Source of the DNA: Sedimenticola sp.
GTDB taxonomy: Bacteria; Pseudomonadota; Gammaproteobacteria; Chromatiales; Chromatiaceae
DNA: 5,094 bases
Assembly (NCBI GenBank): GCA_027041035.1
Contig: JALULB010000059.1
Span: forward strand, 1-5,094
Reading direction: 5' to 3'
Shown here: positions 1-5,094 of the stretch, one piece after another
Position numbering within the stretch: the stretch's first letter is position 1
How the letters are laid out: each line of letters opens with the position of its first letter
Position numbers and translations under genes: made by a program
Notes under the pieces: generated by a model
Told to the model about the DNA's origin: nothing
The model's input: only the letters and a program-made list of their open reading frames with translations
The model's database searches: none

Positions 1-1394
1 AACGCCGCGACCTGCTGGTGCGCATCGCCGACATCCAGGCGTTCGCCGACCTTCACTGGCAGCCGCTGGCCAGCCAGATCGACGCGCTGGAGAGCGAACG
101 CCGCGAACTGGAGGCGTCATCGGACAAGCTCAAAACCCTCACCGAAAGACTCACCCGCCTCGAAGAGGCGATCCGCGACAATGAAAGCCTGCGCGACGGG
201 CTGACCCGCCGACTGGCGCGGAACGAAGAGAAACACCGACAGGCCGAGGCGCAACTGTCGGAATGCCACGGGGAACTGGCCGGACTCGACGCCGCCGAAC
301 GCGAGGCACGCTTCGCCGAACTCGACGCCTTGCGCGACGAAGCGCTCGGCGAACACCGCCTGACGGTGGAGTCCTGCGACAACCGCGAGAAAGACATGCG
401 CGACTGGCTGCAACGCCACATCGACGCGGTCGACCGCAAGCTGCGTGATCTTCAGGCCAGAATCATCAAGGCGATGCAGGACTACCGCCGCGACTACCCG
501 CTGGAGACCGACGAGGTCGACGCCGCGATCGAAGCCGCCGACGCCTACCGCGAGATGCTCGACGAACTGCAACGCGATGGCCTGCCCGCCTTCGAGGCGC
601 GCTTCAAGCAACTGCTGAACGAGAACACCATCCGCGAGGTCGCCAACTTCCAGTCGCAACTGGCGCGCGAACGCCAGACCATCACCGAGCGCATCGAGCG
701 CATCAACGCCTCGCTGACCCAGATCGACTACAACGAAGGCCGCTATATCCGCCTCGAAGCGCAGGCCAACAGCGATGCCGACATCCGCGACTTCCAGCAC
801 GACCTGCGCAGTTGCACCGAGGGCAGCCTGACCGGCTCCGAGGATGAACAATACTCCGAGAACAAATTTCTTCAGGTGAAAGGCATCATCGAACGCTTTC
901 GCGGCCGCGAGGGCAGCAGCGATCTCGACCGCAACTGGACGCGCAAGGTCACCGACGTGCGCAACTGGTTCGTGTTCTCCGCCTCCGAGCGCTGGCGCGA
1001 GGACGACCGCGAATACGAGCACTACACCAGCTCCGGCGGTAAATCCGGCGGCCAGAAGGAGAAGCTGGCCTACACCGTGCTGGCCGCCAGCCTGGCCTAC
1101 CAGTTCGACCTGAAATGGGGCGAACACCACTCGCGCAGCTTCCGCTTCGTCGTCATCGACGAAGCCTTCGGACGCGGTTCCGACGAATCCGCGCGCTTCG
1201 CGCTGGAGCTGTTCCAGAAACTGCAATTGCAACTGCTGATCGTCACGCCGCTGCAAAAAATCCACATCATCGAACCCTATGTCGCCAGCGTCGGCTTCGT
1301 GCACAACGAGCAGGGGCGTGAATCGCTGTTGCGCAACCTCAGCATCGAGACCTACCGCGCCGAGCGCGAGGCCCGCCAGACCGCCCTTTCCTGA
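1..1394 (+). CDS. jetC: Wadjet ATPase JetC, C-terminal part (5' end outside window)
   Basis: JetC is the SMC/MukB-like ATPase of the Wadjet complex, which extrudes loops on DNA and singles out small circular plasmids for cleavage by JetD. The frame is open from base 3 with no stop, so the GTG at 18 is an internal valine and the gene continues leftwards. About 464 residues are visible; family members have roughly 1,100, so the N-terminal Walker A half and hinge are missing. In order: a long charged coiled coil (about 60-900), an ABC signature region reading SSGGKSGGQKEK (1029-1064), Walker B FRFVVIDEAF (1140-1169, catalytic Glu in DEAF), then IVTPLQ (1239-1256) at the usual H-loop position, with the family-typical IEPYV and VGFVHN stretches. 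The joined GGKSGGQKEKLAYT and IDEAFGRGSDESAR blocks resemble type I JetC more than plain SbcC or MukB. The stop overlaps the start of jetD. The type I assignment rests on recalled family sequences. Confidence 0.93.
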   Translation, partial: RRDLLVRIADIQAFADLHWQPLASQIDALESERRELEASSDKLKTLTERLTRLEEAIRDNESLRDGLTRRLARNEEKHRQAEAQLSECHGELAGLDAAEREARFAELDALRDEALGEHRLTVESCDNREKDMRDWLQRHIDAVDRKLRDLQARIIKAMQDYRRDYPLETDEVDAAIEAADAYREMLDELQRDGLPAFEARFKQLLNENTIREVANFQSQLARERQTITERIERINASLTQIDYNEGRYIRLEAQANSDADIRDFQHDLRSCTEGSLTGSEDEQYSENKFLQVKGIIERFRGREGSSDLDRNWTRKVTDVRNWFVFSASERWREDDREYEHYTSSGGKSGGQKEKLAYTVLAASLAYQFDLKWGEHHSRSFRFVVIDEAFGRGSDESARFALELFQKLQLQLLIVTPLQKIHIIEPYVASVGFVHNEQGRESLLRNLSIETYRAEREARQTALS

Positions 1395-2578
1395 TGGCCG
1401 AGTGGGGCGACCATCACAGCGTCATGGCAAAGCTGCAACGCCTGTGGAGCAGCGGCCGCTTGCTGGCCGCCCGCCTGGACCCCGACGACGACCTGTTCCC
1501 GCTGCGCATCCCGCTGAGGACACCCAGCGCTCGCGAACTCAGCATGCATTTCGACAAGGCCCGCGCGTGGATCGCCACGCTGCGCCAGGCCAGTGGAAAG
1601 CACGGCTACGAACTGGAATGGAAGACCATCAACCATCGCCTCCACGGCGCCAACCAACTGCCGCGCGCGGCATTGATCGAAACCCCGGAGCTGGCGCTGC
1701 ACATCCTGCGCAAACGGGCCGACGCGCGGCGTTTCGACGATATCAGCCACGCGCTGCTGGAACGCTTCCCGGAGCTGCGCGAGTGGCTGCGACGCAAACC
1801 GCTGAAGGCGCTGGAACAGGGCGACGACTGGCCGCGCCTGCTGGCGATCCTCGACTGGCTGCGGCGACATCCGCGCCCCGGCGTCTACCCGCGCCAGATC
1901 GACCTGCCGGGTGTGCATACCAAGTTCATCGAGGCACGCAAGGGCTTGCTGAGCGAGCTGCTGGATCACATACTGCCCGGCGACGCGATCGACACCAGCG
2001 CCAGCGGCGCGCGCGGTTTCGAACGCCGCTACGGCTTTCTCGCCAAACCCACGCTGATCCGCTTTCGCCTGCTCGACACCAGCCAGTTCATCCACGGACT
2101 CGGTGACCTGAGCATCCCGCTGGCCGACTTCCGCCGCCTCGCCCCACCGGCCCGGCATGTCTTCATCACCGAGAACGACATCAACGGCCTGGCCTTTCCG
2201 ATGCGCGCCGACAGCCTGGTGATCTTCGGACTCGGTTACGGGCTGGAAGCGTTGAAGGGCATCCCATGGCTGGCCGGACGCCAGATCCACTACTGGGGCG
2301 ACATCGACACCCACGGCTTCGCGATGCTCGACCAACTGCGCGGCTACCACCCACACGCCCGGTCACTGCTGATGGATGAAGCCACGTTACTGAAACATCG
2401 CGCGCTATGGGGGCGCGAGAACCGCCCCACCCGGCGCGAACTTAATCACCTGAGCCGCGCGGAGCAGCATCTCTACGACGCATTGCGCGAAAACCGCCAC
2501 CAGGAAAACCTGCGCCTGGAGCAGGAGCGCATCGGCTATGACTGGCTGGAAACCGCATTGCGACAATCGTCCGGATGA
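1394..2578 (+). CDS. jetD: Wadjet nuclease subunit JetD (DUF3322 + DUF2220, Toprim fold)
   Basis: JetD is the Wadjet nuclease: once the JetABC motor stalls on a small circular plasmid, JetD cleaves it. The 394-residue protein has the usual family length. Residues 1 to about 190 match the N-terminal arm region (DUF3322: LWSSGRLLAARL, LFPLRIPLRTPSARELS, WKTINHRLHGANQLP). The C-terminal half is the Toprim-like DUF2220 domain. It carries FITENDINGLAFP with Glu260 (codon at 2171), a glycine-rich strand IFGLGYGL, and HYWGDIDTHGF with Asp303 and Asp305 (codons at 2300 and 2306). These are the expected metal-binding acids, so the enzyme looks intact. The C-terminal LEQERIGYDWL is also typical. The ATG at 1394-1396 shares one base with the jetC stop (TGATG). 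No Shine-Dalgarno is visible, so translation is probably coupled to jetC. A second ATG at 1424 is possible, but residues upstream of it fit the family's N-terminal length. No convincing intrinsic terminator follows. Confidence 0.95.
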   Translation: MAEWGDHHSVMAKLQRLWSSGRLLAARLDPDDDLFPLRIPLRTPSARELSMHFDKARAWIATLRQASGKHGYELEWKTINHRLHGANQLPRAALIETPELALHILRKRADARRFDDISHALLERFPELREWLRRKPLKALEQGDDWPRLLAILDWLRRHPRPGVYPRQIDLPGVHTKFIEARKGLLSELLDHILPGDAIDTSASGARGFERRYGFLAKPTLIRFRLLDTSQFIHGLGDLSIPLADFRRLAPPARHVFITENDINGLAFPMRADSLVIFGLGYGLEALKGIPWLAGRQIHYWGDIDTHGFAMLDQLRGYHPHARSLLMDEATLLKHRALWGRENRPTRRELNHLSRAEQHLYDALRENRHQENLRLEQERIGYDWLETALRQSSG

Positions 2579-2628
2579 CGGACCAGAAAAACACTCAATG
2601 CCCGCAGCCGGGTATGGATAATCAGGCC

Positions 2629-2703
2629 GGCGCGGCCATCCCGGATGCGCTGGCCTTCAGTTTCCAGCTGTTCGTGGCATTCGGCATCGATGTTCAGGCC
2701 GCG
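2629..2703 (-). pseudogene. Decayed fragment of an Rpn-like nuclease gene
   Basis: Read on the minus strand, this stretch encodes LNIDAECHEQLETEGQRI followed by RDGRAGLI. It aligns without gaps to residues 26-51 of the intact Rpn-like protein nearby (LDIDPEHLELLETEEQRI, then EDRRADFL), with about 15 of 26 residues identical. At the DNA level 2629-2703 matches 3564-3638 at about 50 of 75 positions by hand alignment. The similarity ends abruptly on both sides: no start region like MGKKDIIGKD lies upstream and no HIELQ catalytic block lies downstream. The catalytic Asp equivalent (Asp49) is replaced by Gly. The surrounding 66-codon open frame (2736 to 2536) runs into the antisense of the jetD 3' end and is unlikely to be a working gene. 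I read it as the remains of an older, diverged Rpn copy. The divergence argues against a recent duplication of the neighbour. Confidence 0.72.
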
Positions 2704-2782
2704 TGGCACGGATTGCAGCACTGACGCGCCACGCATATTGCAGGTACGGTTTGCAGCTGAGCGTGCCGACCGCTTATATCAT

Positions 2783-2803
2783 GCAAGTGCTGGCCGGACT
2801 TGC
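2783..2803. repeat. Inverted repeat after the Rpn-like gene, possible weak terminator
   Basis: GCAAGT (2783-2788) and ACTTGC (2798-2803) form a 6-bp perfect inverted repeat around a 9-base loop. On the minus strand it starts 13 bases beyond the Rpn-like stop codon. On the plus strand it lies about 200 bases after jetD. Neither direction has a run of T after the stem, so this is at best a weak or Rho-assisted transcript end, and chance is possible. Nothing else convincing is visible in 2704-2816. Confidence 0.25.
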
Positions 2804-2816
2804 GAAACGCGCTGGC

Positions 2817-3707
2817 TCAGTCGTTCCTGGTTTCGCGCCGCAACTGACGGATCAGATCGAGTTTCAGACCGGTGATCTCGACGATCTCTTCGTCGGAGAG
2901 CCTAGGCAGCAGCTTGCGGGCCACCGTGAGTTTTTCTTCGAAATGGCCCTCCTGACGGCCTTCCTGACGGCCTTCCTGACGGCCCTTCTCAAAGCCCTTT
3001 TCGATACCTTTCTCGATACCCTTTTCAATACCATCCTCCAGGCCCAGTTCGTAGGACGGCAGTTGGGTCCGGTCGATCTCTTTGAGCATGTCTTCGGCCT
3101 CTTTCAGTTGGTCTTTCAGATCGCGGTTGGTGGACAGCACTTCGAGCATGTCGAAGTAGCGCCTGAAGCCCTTTTCGTCGTCTCCGGTCAGTGCCTTGAG
3201 CCGCAGGACGATGTGGTTGACCACCTGTTGCGCCGGCTTGTCCTTGAAATCGCACAGGATGGCCATCACGAGGGCGTCCGGGGTGCCCTGGTCGAGCAGG
3301 GTCTGGCAGTCCACGTCGCGGATGTTGAACAGAGTATAGCAGTAGCGCCAGTCGGGGTGTGCGATGTGGTCGGCCATGGTCAGGGGTCGCTTCCCCAGGT
3401 AGACCAGGTATTGGCGCACGGGTTCCCCGGGCCACTGGAGCTGGATGTCGGTGTAGTAGCGCAGCATGCGCAGGGGCATGCGGGGGTCGTTGTTGTTCTG
3501 GAGTTCGATGTGCAGCAGGAAGGGCTCGCCGCTGGTCCGCTGGCGCACGCGGGCGAGGAAGTCGGCGCGGCGGTCTTCGATGCGTTGTTCCTCGGTTTCG
3601 AGCAGTTCGAGATGCTCGGGGTCGATGTCGAGATCGAACAGGATGTTGGCGAAGTCGATGGTGATCTGGCGCAGGATGTCTTTGCCGATGATGTCTTTTT
3701 TGCCCAT
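2817..3707 (-). CDS. Rpn-family PD-(D/E)XK nuclease (recombination-promoting nuclease / putative transposase)
   Basis: The 296-residue product resembles the Rpn/COG5464 group, DNA endonucleases related to RpnA of E. coli, which promotes RecA-independent recombination. Residues 1-50 (MGKKDIIGKDILRQI, LETEEQRIEDRRADF) lead into a PD-(D/E)XK-type core with Asp49 in RADFLARV and Glu68-x-Gln70 in LLHIELQNNN. Family-typical MPLRMLRYYTDI (78-89), PDALVMAILCDF (143-154) and YFDMLEVLSTNRDL (184-197) follow. Residues 227-254 are seven four-residue repeats (IEKG x3, FEKG, RQEG x3) forming a charged, probably helical linker. It ends in a short helical tail (LSDEEIVEITGLKLDLI) common in this group. The ATG at 3707 is chosen because MGKKD fits the family start. 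No Shine-Dalgarno precedes it, and a TATAAT box ends 7 bases upstream of the initiating A. The stop faces jetD convergently. The gene may be a selfish or domesticated element with no direct role in Wadjet. The family call is solid, but specific activity cannot be read from sequence. Confidence 0.87.
   Translation of the reverse strand: MGKKDIIGKDILRQITIDFANILFDLDIDPEHLELLETEEQRIEDRRADFLARVRQRTSGEPFLLHIELQNNNDPRMPLRMLRYYTDIQLQWPGEPVRQYLVYLGKRPLTMADHIAHPDWRYCYTLFNIRDVDCQTLLDQGTPDALVMAILCDFKDKPAQQVVNHIVLRLKALTGDDEKGFRRYFDMLEVLSTNRDLKDQLKEAEDMLKEIDRTQLPSYELGLEDGIEKGIEKGIEKGFEKGRQEGRQEGRQEGHFEEKLTVARKLLPRLSDEEIVEITGLKLDLIRQLRRETRND
2946..3029 (-). repeat. Seven tandem 12-bp repeats inside the Rpn-like gene
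   Basis: This 84-bp stretch is seven 12-bp units in frame. On the + strand they read like GCCTTCCTGACG in three units and like GCCCTTTTCGAT in four, encoding (R/I/F)(Q/E)(E/K)G-type tetrapeptides. Because the unit is exactly four codons, slippage or unequal recombination would lengthen or shorten the linker without breaking the frame. Two of the units (2958-2969 and 2970-2981) are identical, and the third RQEG unit (2946-2957) differs from them by one base, suggesting recent expansion. Confidence 0.9.
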
Positions 3708-3714
3708 GGCGGGG

Positions 3715-3720
3715 ATTATA
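3715..3720 (-). promoter_or_regulatory. Consensus -10 box of the Rpn-like gene, very close to its ATG
   Basis: The minus strand reads TATAATCCCCGCC immediately before ATG. The perfect sigma70-type -10 hexamer ends at 3715, so a usual 7-base step puts +1 near 3708, one base before the initiating A at 3707. At 17-bp spacing the -35 position (3738-3743) reads AAGTCT, a poor match, and there is no TGn extension. The box could be fortuitous, or the promoter may be activator-dependent or weak. If it is used, the mRNA would be essentially leaderless. Confidence 0.5.
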
Positions 3721-3741
3721 GCGGCTTGTTGGCTGTGAGAC

Positions 3742-3762
3742 TTGCCGCGCCGTGCGCGGCAA
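3742..3762. repeat. Perfect GC-rich palindrome between the RAYT-like and Rpn-like genes
   Basis: TTGCCGCGC (3742-3750), a 3-base CGT spacer, and GCGCGGCAA (3754-3762) form a perfect 9-bp stem. It lies 44 bases past the RAYT-like stop on the minus strand, and its left arm overlaps the -35 position of the Rpn-like gene. The minus-strand sequence after the stem is GTCTCACAGCC, not T-rich, so it is not a classical intrinsic terminator. Small GC-rich hairpins next to a RAYT gene are what REP elements look like, but I do not see the flanking GTAG-type tetranucleotide. No second copy is visible in this window. Confidence 0.6.
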
Positions 3763-3806
3763 ATGGTGTGTATTTGGGCTGGCTACGCGGTGGATGCTGT
3801 GGCGGT

Positions 3807-4994
3807 TCAGGCGGCGCGCGGGCGGGCGAAGAGACTTCGGGCGGTCTGGATGCCGCGTAGGAAACGGATCTGGCGCTTTTCACACAGGCGGATCAGCGAG
3901 GCGGGCTGGCCGATGGCACTGCCGAAGGTACGCAGGCGCTTGCCGACGTGCTGGATGAAGTGTTCGGGGTCCATGCCAAGGCGGTCGAGGATGGGTGGAT
4001 GGTGGTTGGGAATGGCGCCCGCTTTGTCACTGCGGATGGCGCGTCCGCTCCAGTCGAGTAGCTGGAGGTAGTCGTCGAAGGCGAAGGGGATGGCCCAGGC
4101 GGTGCTTGCGGTGGCGTCGAAGGGCATCAGGGGTTGTTTGGGTAAGGTCGGTTCGATTTCTGCGGCCTTTTCAGTGATTACAGCGGCATTGGCGCTGTGG
4201 GATGCGGCATGGGATGCGATGTTGGATTCGTTGGACCTGGATGCGGCGTTGGACAGGGCCGTGGCAGAGGCATGGCTGTTCGGTGCCATCGCCTCCGGTC
4301 CTTTGTGTTCTGCTTCACCATGCGCCGCTTTTTGTTCCTCCCCTGCTGCTTCCCGCAAGGCCCGTATCCGGGCGTGGATGGCGGTGTATTCGGCCTGTTC
4401 GGGGGTGTCGGCGATACCGGCACGGATGGGGTTAAGGTCGACATAGGCCATGACGGCCAGCAGCGCGGCTTCGTCGAGCAGGGCCTGGCTCTTGAAGCGC
4501 CCTTCCCAGAAGCGACCGGTGACGCCGTCCTCGGCATTGGCCTGGCGGGCGATGTGTTCGTTCAGGGCGCGCATGTACCAGGAGAGGTCATGGAGACGTT
4601 GGCGGTAGGTCTCGGCCAGAGCCTCCAGCGGCTTTTTCTCGCTGGCGTCGAGCGCCTCGGGATCCTTCAGGTAGCGCTGAACCAGCAGCGGCCCCTGGAA
4701 CAGCCGGGTCCAGCGTTCGAGGACTTCTTGTGTATCCCATTCCTCGGCCCGTTCGCGGTCGATGCGCACGACGATGTGGAAGTGGTTGCTCATCACGGCA
4801 AAGGCGGCCACATCGATGGCGAAGACGCCTGCCAGTTGTTGGATGTGGTCGGCGATCCAGCCCCGGCGGTGGGAGTAGTCCCGGCCGGTCTGGTGATCCT
4901 CGCCGCACAGAAAGGCGCGGCGGACACAGCGGTTGACGCAGTGGTACCAGGGGGTGTCGTCCAAGGAGACGAGGGTGGCGCGGGCTTGGGTCAT
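3807..4994 (-). CDS. Long-form REP-associated tyrosine transposase-like protein (HUH/Y1 transposase)
   Basis: This is a 395-residue member of the IS200-like Y1 transposase superfamily, of the RAYT type that nicks and rejoins single-stranded REP-like hairpins. Residues 14-22 (TPWYHCVNR) are the usual first strand. The metal-binding HUH motif is His71-Phe-His73 in VMSNHFHIVV. RFWEGRFKSQ (161-170) and YVDLNPIRAG (184-193) follow; Tyr184 is my candidate nucleophile by position, with Tyr140 an alternative. The catalytic core ends near residue 212. A low-complexity Ala/Ser/His/Asn/Glu-rich linker (about 213-288) follows, then a C-terminal domain (289-395) with FAFDDYLQLLDWSGRAIRSD and HPPILDRLGMDPEHF, a block I associate with the long proteobacterial form. 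Most simple RAYTs have about 150-230 residues. The ATG at 4994 sits on the predicted +1 of a strong promoter and has no Shine-Dalgarno. The gene is intact and precedes the Rpn-like gene in the same direction. It may be domesticated, since no insertion-sequence ends are visible. Confidence 0.88.
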   Translation of the reverse strand: MTQARATLVSLDDTPWYHCVNRCVRRAFLCGEDHQTGRDYSHRRGWIADHIQQLAGVFAIDVAAFAVMSNHFHIVVRIDRERAEEWDTQEVLERWTRLFQGPLLVQRYLKDPEALDASEKKPLEALAETYRQRLHDLSWYMRALNEHIARQANAEDGVTGRFWEGRFKSQALLDEAALLAVMAYVDLNPIRAGIADTPEQAEYTAIHARIRALREAAGEEQKAAHGEAEHKGPEAMAPNSHASATALSNAASRSNESNIASHAASHSANAAVITEKAAEIEPTLPKQPLMPFDATASTAWAIPFAFDDYLQLLDWSGRAIRSDKAGAIPNHHPPILDRLGMDPEHFIQHVGKRLRTFGSAIGQPASLIRLCEKRQIRFLRGIQTARSLFARPRAA

Positions 4995-5000
4995 GGGTGG

Positions 5001-5029
5001 AGTTTACGAGGGATCGGGAAGGATGTCAA
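5001..5029 (-). promoter_or_regulatory. Sigma70-type promoter of the RAYT-like gene; predicted leaderless start
   Basis: On the minus strand there is a perfect TTGACA (5024-5029), exactly 17 bases, then TAAACT (5001-5006; four of six match TATAAT, including the key T, A and final T). Seven bases beyond the -10 end is 4994, the A of the ATG. The six bases between (CCACCC) contain no ribosome binding site. The perfect -35, ideal spacing and position make this a well-supported prediction, although no mapping data are available here. Confidence 0.72.
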
Positions 5030-5042
5030 GTAAGTGGGTGTC

Positions 5043-5085
5043 CTTTATCTCTCCTTCTTTATCTCTCCTTTATCTCCTTATCTCC
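5043..5085. repeat. Tandem pyrimidine-rich repeat upstream of the RAYT-like promoter
   Basis: CTTTATCTCTCCTT occurs twice back to back (5043-5056 and 5057-5070). Shortened related units follow (TTTATCTCC and TTATCTCC, up to 5085). On the gene's strand this is purine-rich, repeating GGAGATAA or GGAGAGATAAAG. It begins 14 bases upstream of the -35 box. It could be an array of protein-binding sites, a slippage-prone tract, or residue of an older insertion. The window ends nine bases later, so its full extent is unknown. No coding frame was recognised in 5030-5094. Confidence 0.8.
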
Positions 5086-5094
5086 TGGAGTAAG

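Noticed and set aside
117..1304. A 395-codon open frame on the minus strand opposite jetC
   Set aside because: Its product is a monotone A/V/G/L/D/Q-rich sequence without motifs. It is the antisense shadow of a GC-rich coding region whose + strand carries clear ABC ATPase motifs.
2625..2637. GGCCG/CGGCC inverted repeat as a jetD terminator
   Set aside because: The stem is only 5 bp, it has no T tract and it falls inside the Rpn remnant, so it is likely to be coincidence in GC-rich DNA.
2536..2736. A 66-codon minus-strand frame as a functional small protein
   Set aside because: Only its middle resembles Rpn. Its end is antisense to jetD, the catalytic residues are absent and no start signals are visible, so I call the related part a remnant.
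2946..3029. Regular repeats as a CRISPR-like array
   Set aside because: The 12-bp units are contiguous with no spacers, lie inside a coding frame and encode tetrapeptide repeats.
3742..3762. The palindrome as a standard intrinsic terminator
   Set aside because: No T-rich tract follows the stem on either strand. A Rho-dependent or RNA-protective role cannot be excluded.
2703..3860. A 385-codon open frame on the + strand across the Rpn-like gene
   Set aside because: The minus-strand reading has recognised Rpn family motifs, in-frame repeats and a -10 box. The + strand reading has none and spans past both ends of the real gene.
4197..5033. A 278-codon open frame on the + strand opposite the RAYT-like gene
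   Set aside because: The opposite strand encodes an intact HUH transposase. This frame is a composition-driven shadow.
2817..5094. RAYT-like plus Rpn-like genes as one composite transposon
   Set aside because: I found no terminal inverted repeats or target-site duplications bounding the pair, and HUH RAYTs do not normally carry passengers this way.

Overview
This is a GC-rich bacterial window (roughly 60% G+C by eye). The protein styles fit a proteobacterium, most likely a gammaproteobacterium. That is an inference from family resemblance and base composition; there is no rRNA or other phylogenetic marker here.

Left half, + strand: the window opens inside jetC, the SMC/MukB-like ATPase of a Wadjet (JetABCD, also called MksBEFG or EptABCD) anti-plasmid defence system. 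Only the C-terminal part is present: coiled coil, ABC signature, Walker B and H-loop region. It runs into jetD, the Toprim-fold nuclease subunit, with a one-base stop/start overlap (TGATG). The end of jetC resembles the type I subfamily, and jetD is full length with its acidic metal-binding residues intact. jetA, jetB and the start of jetC should lie to the left of the window.

Middle, 2579-2816: a short region between convergent genes. It carries a decayed fragment of an Rpn-like nuclease gene (about 2629-2703, - strand), clearly related to the intact gene beside it. An inverted repeat lies just past the stop of that intact gene.

Right half, - strand: two mobile-DNA-type genes read towards jetD. 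First (4994 to 3807) is a long-form HUH/Y1 transposase of the REP-associated tyrosine transposase (RAYT) type. It has an NHFH motif, a low-complexity linker and an extra C-terminal domain. Second (3707 to 2817) is an Rpn-family PD-(D/E)XK nuclease with seven in-frame 12-bp repeats encoding a charged linker. The 97-bp gap between them holds a perfect GC-rich palindrome, which could be a REP-like element or a transcript-end hairpin.

The least expected signal is in the starts of these two genes. The RAYT gene has a TTGACA-N17-TAAACT promoter whose predicted +1 falls on the A of its ATG. The Rpn gene has a perfect TATAAT whose predicted +1 is one base before its ATG. Neither has a Shine-Dalgarno sequence, so both look like candidates for leaderless mRNAs. 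A purine/pyrimidine-biased tandem repeat lies upstream of the RAYT promoter at the right edge.

Overall this looks like the distal end of a Wadjet locus next to a small patch of domesticated or mobile nuclease genes. I see no wholly new system. The shared leaderless architecture and the Rpn remnant are the best leads.
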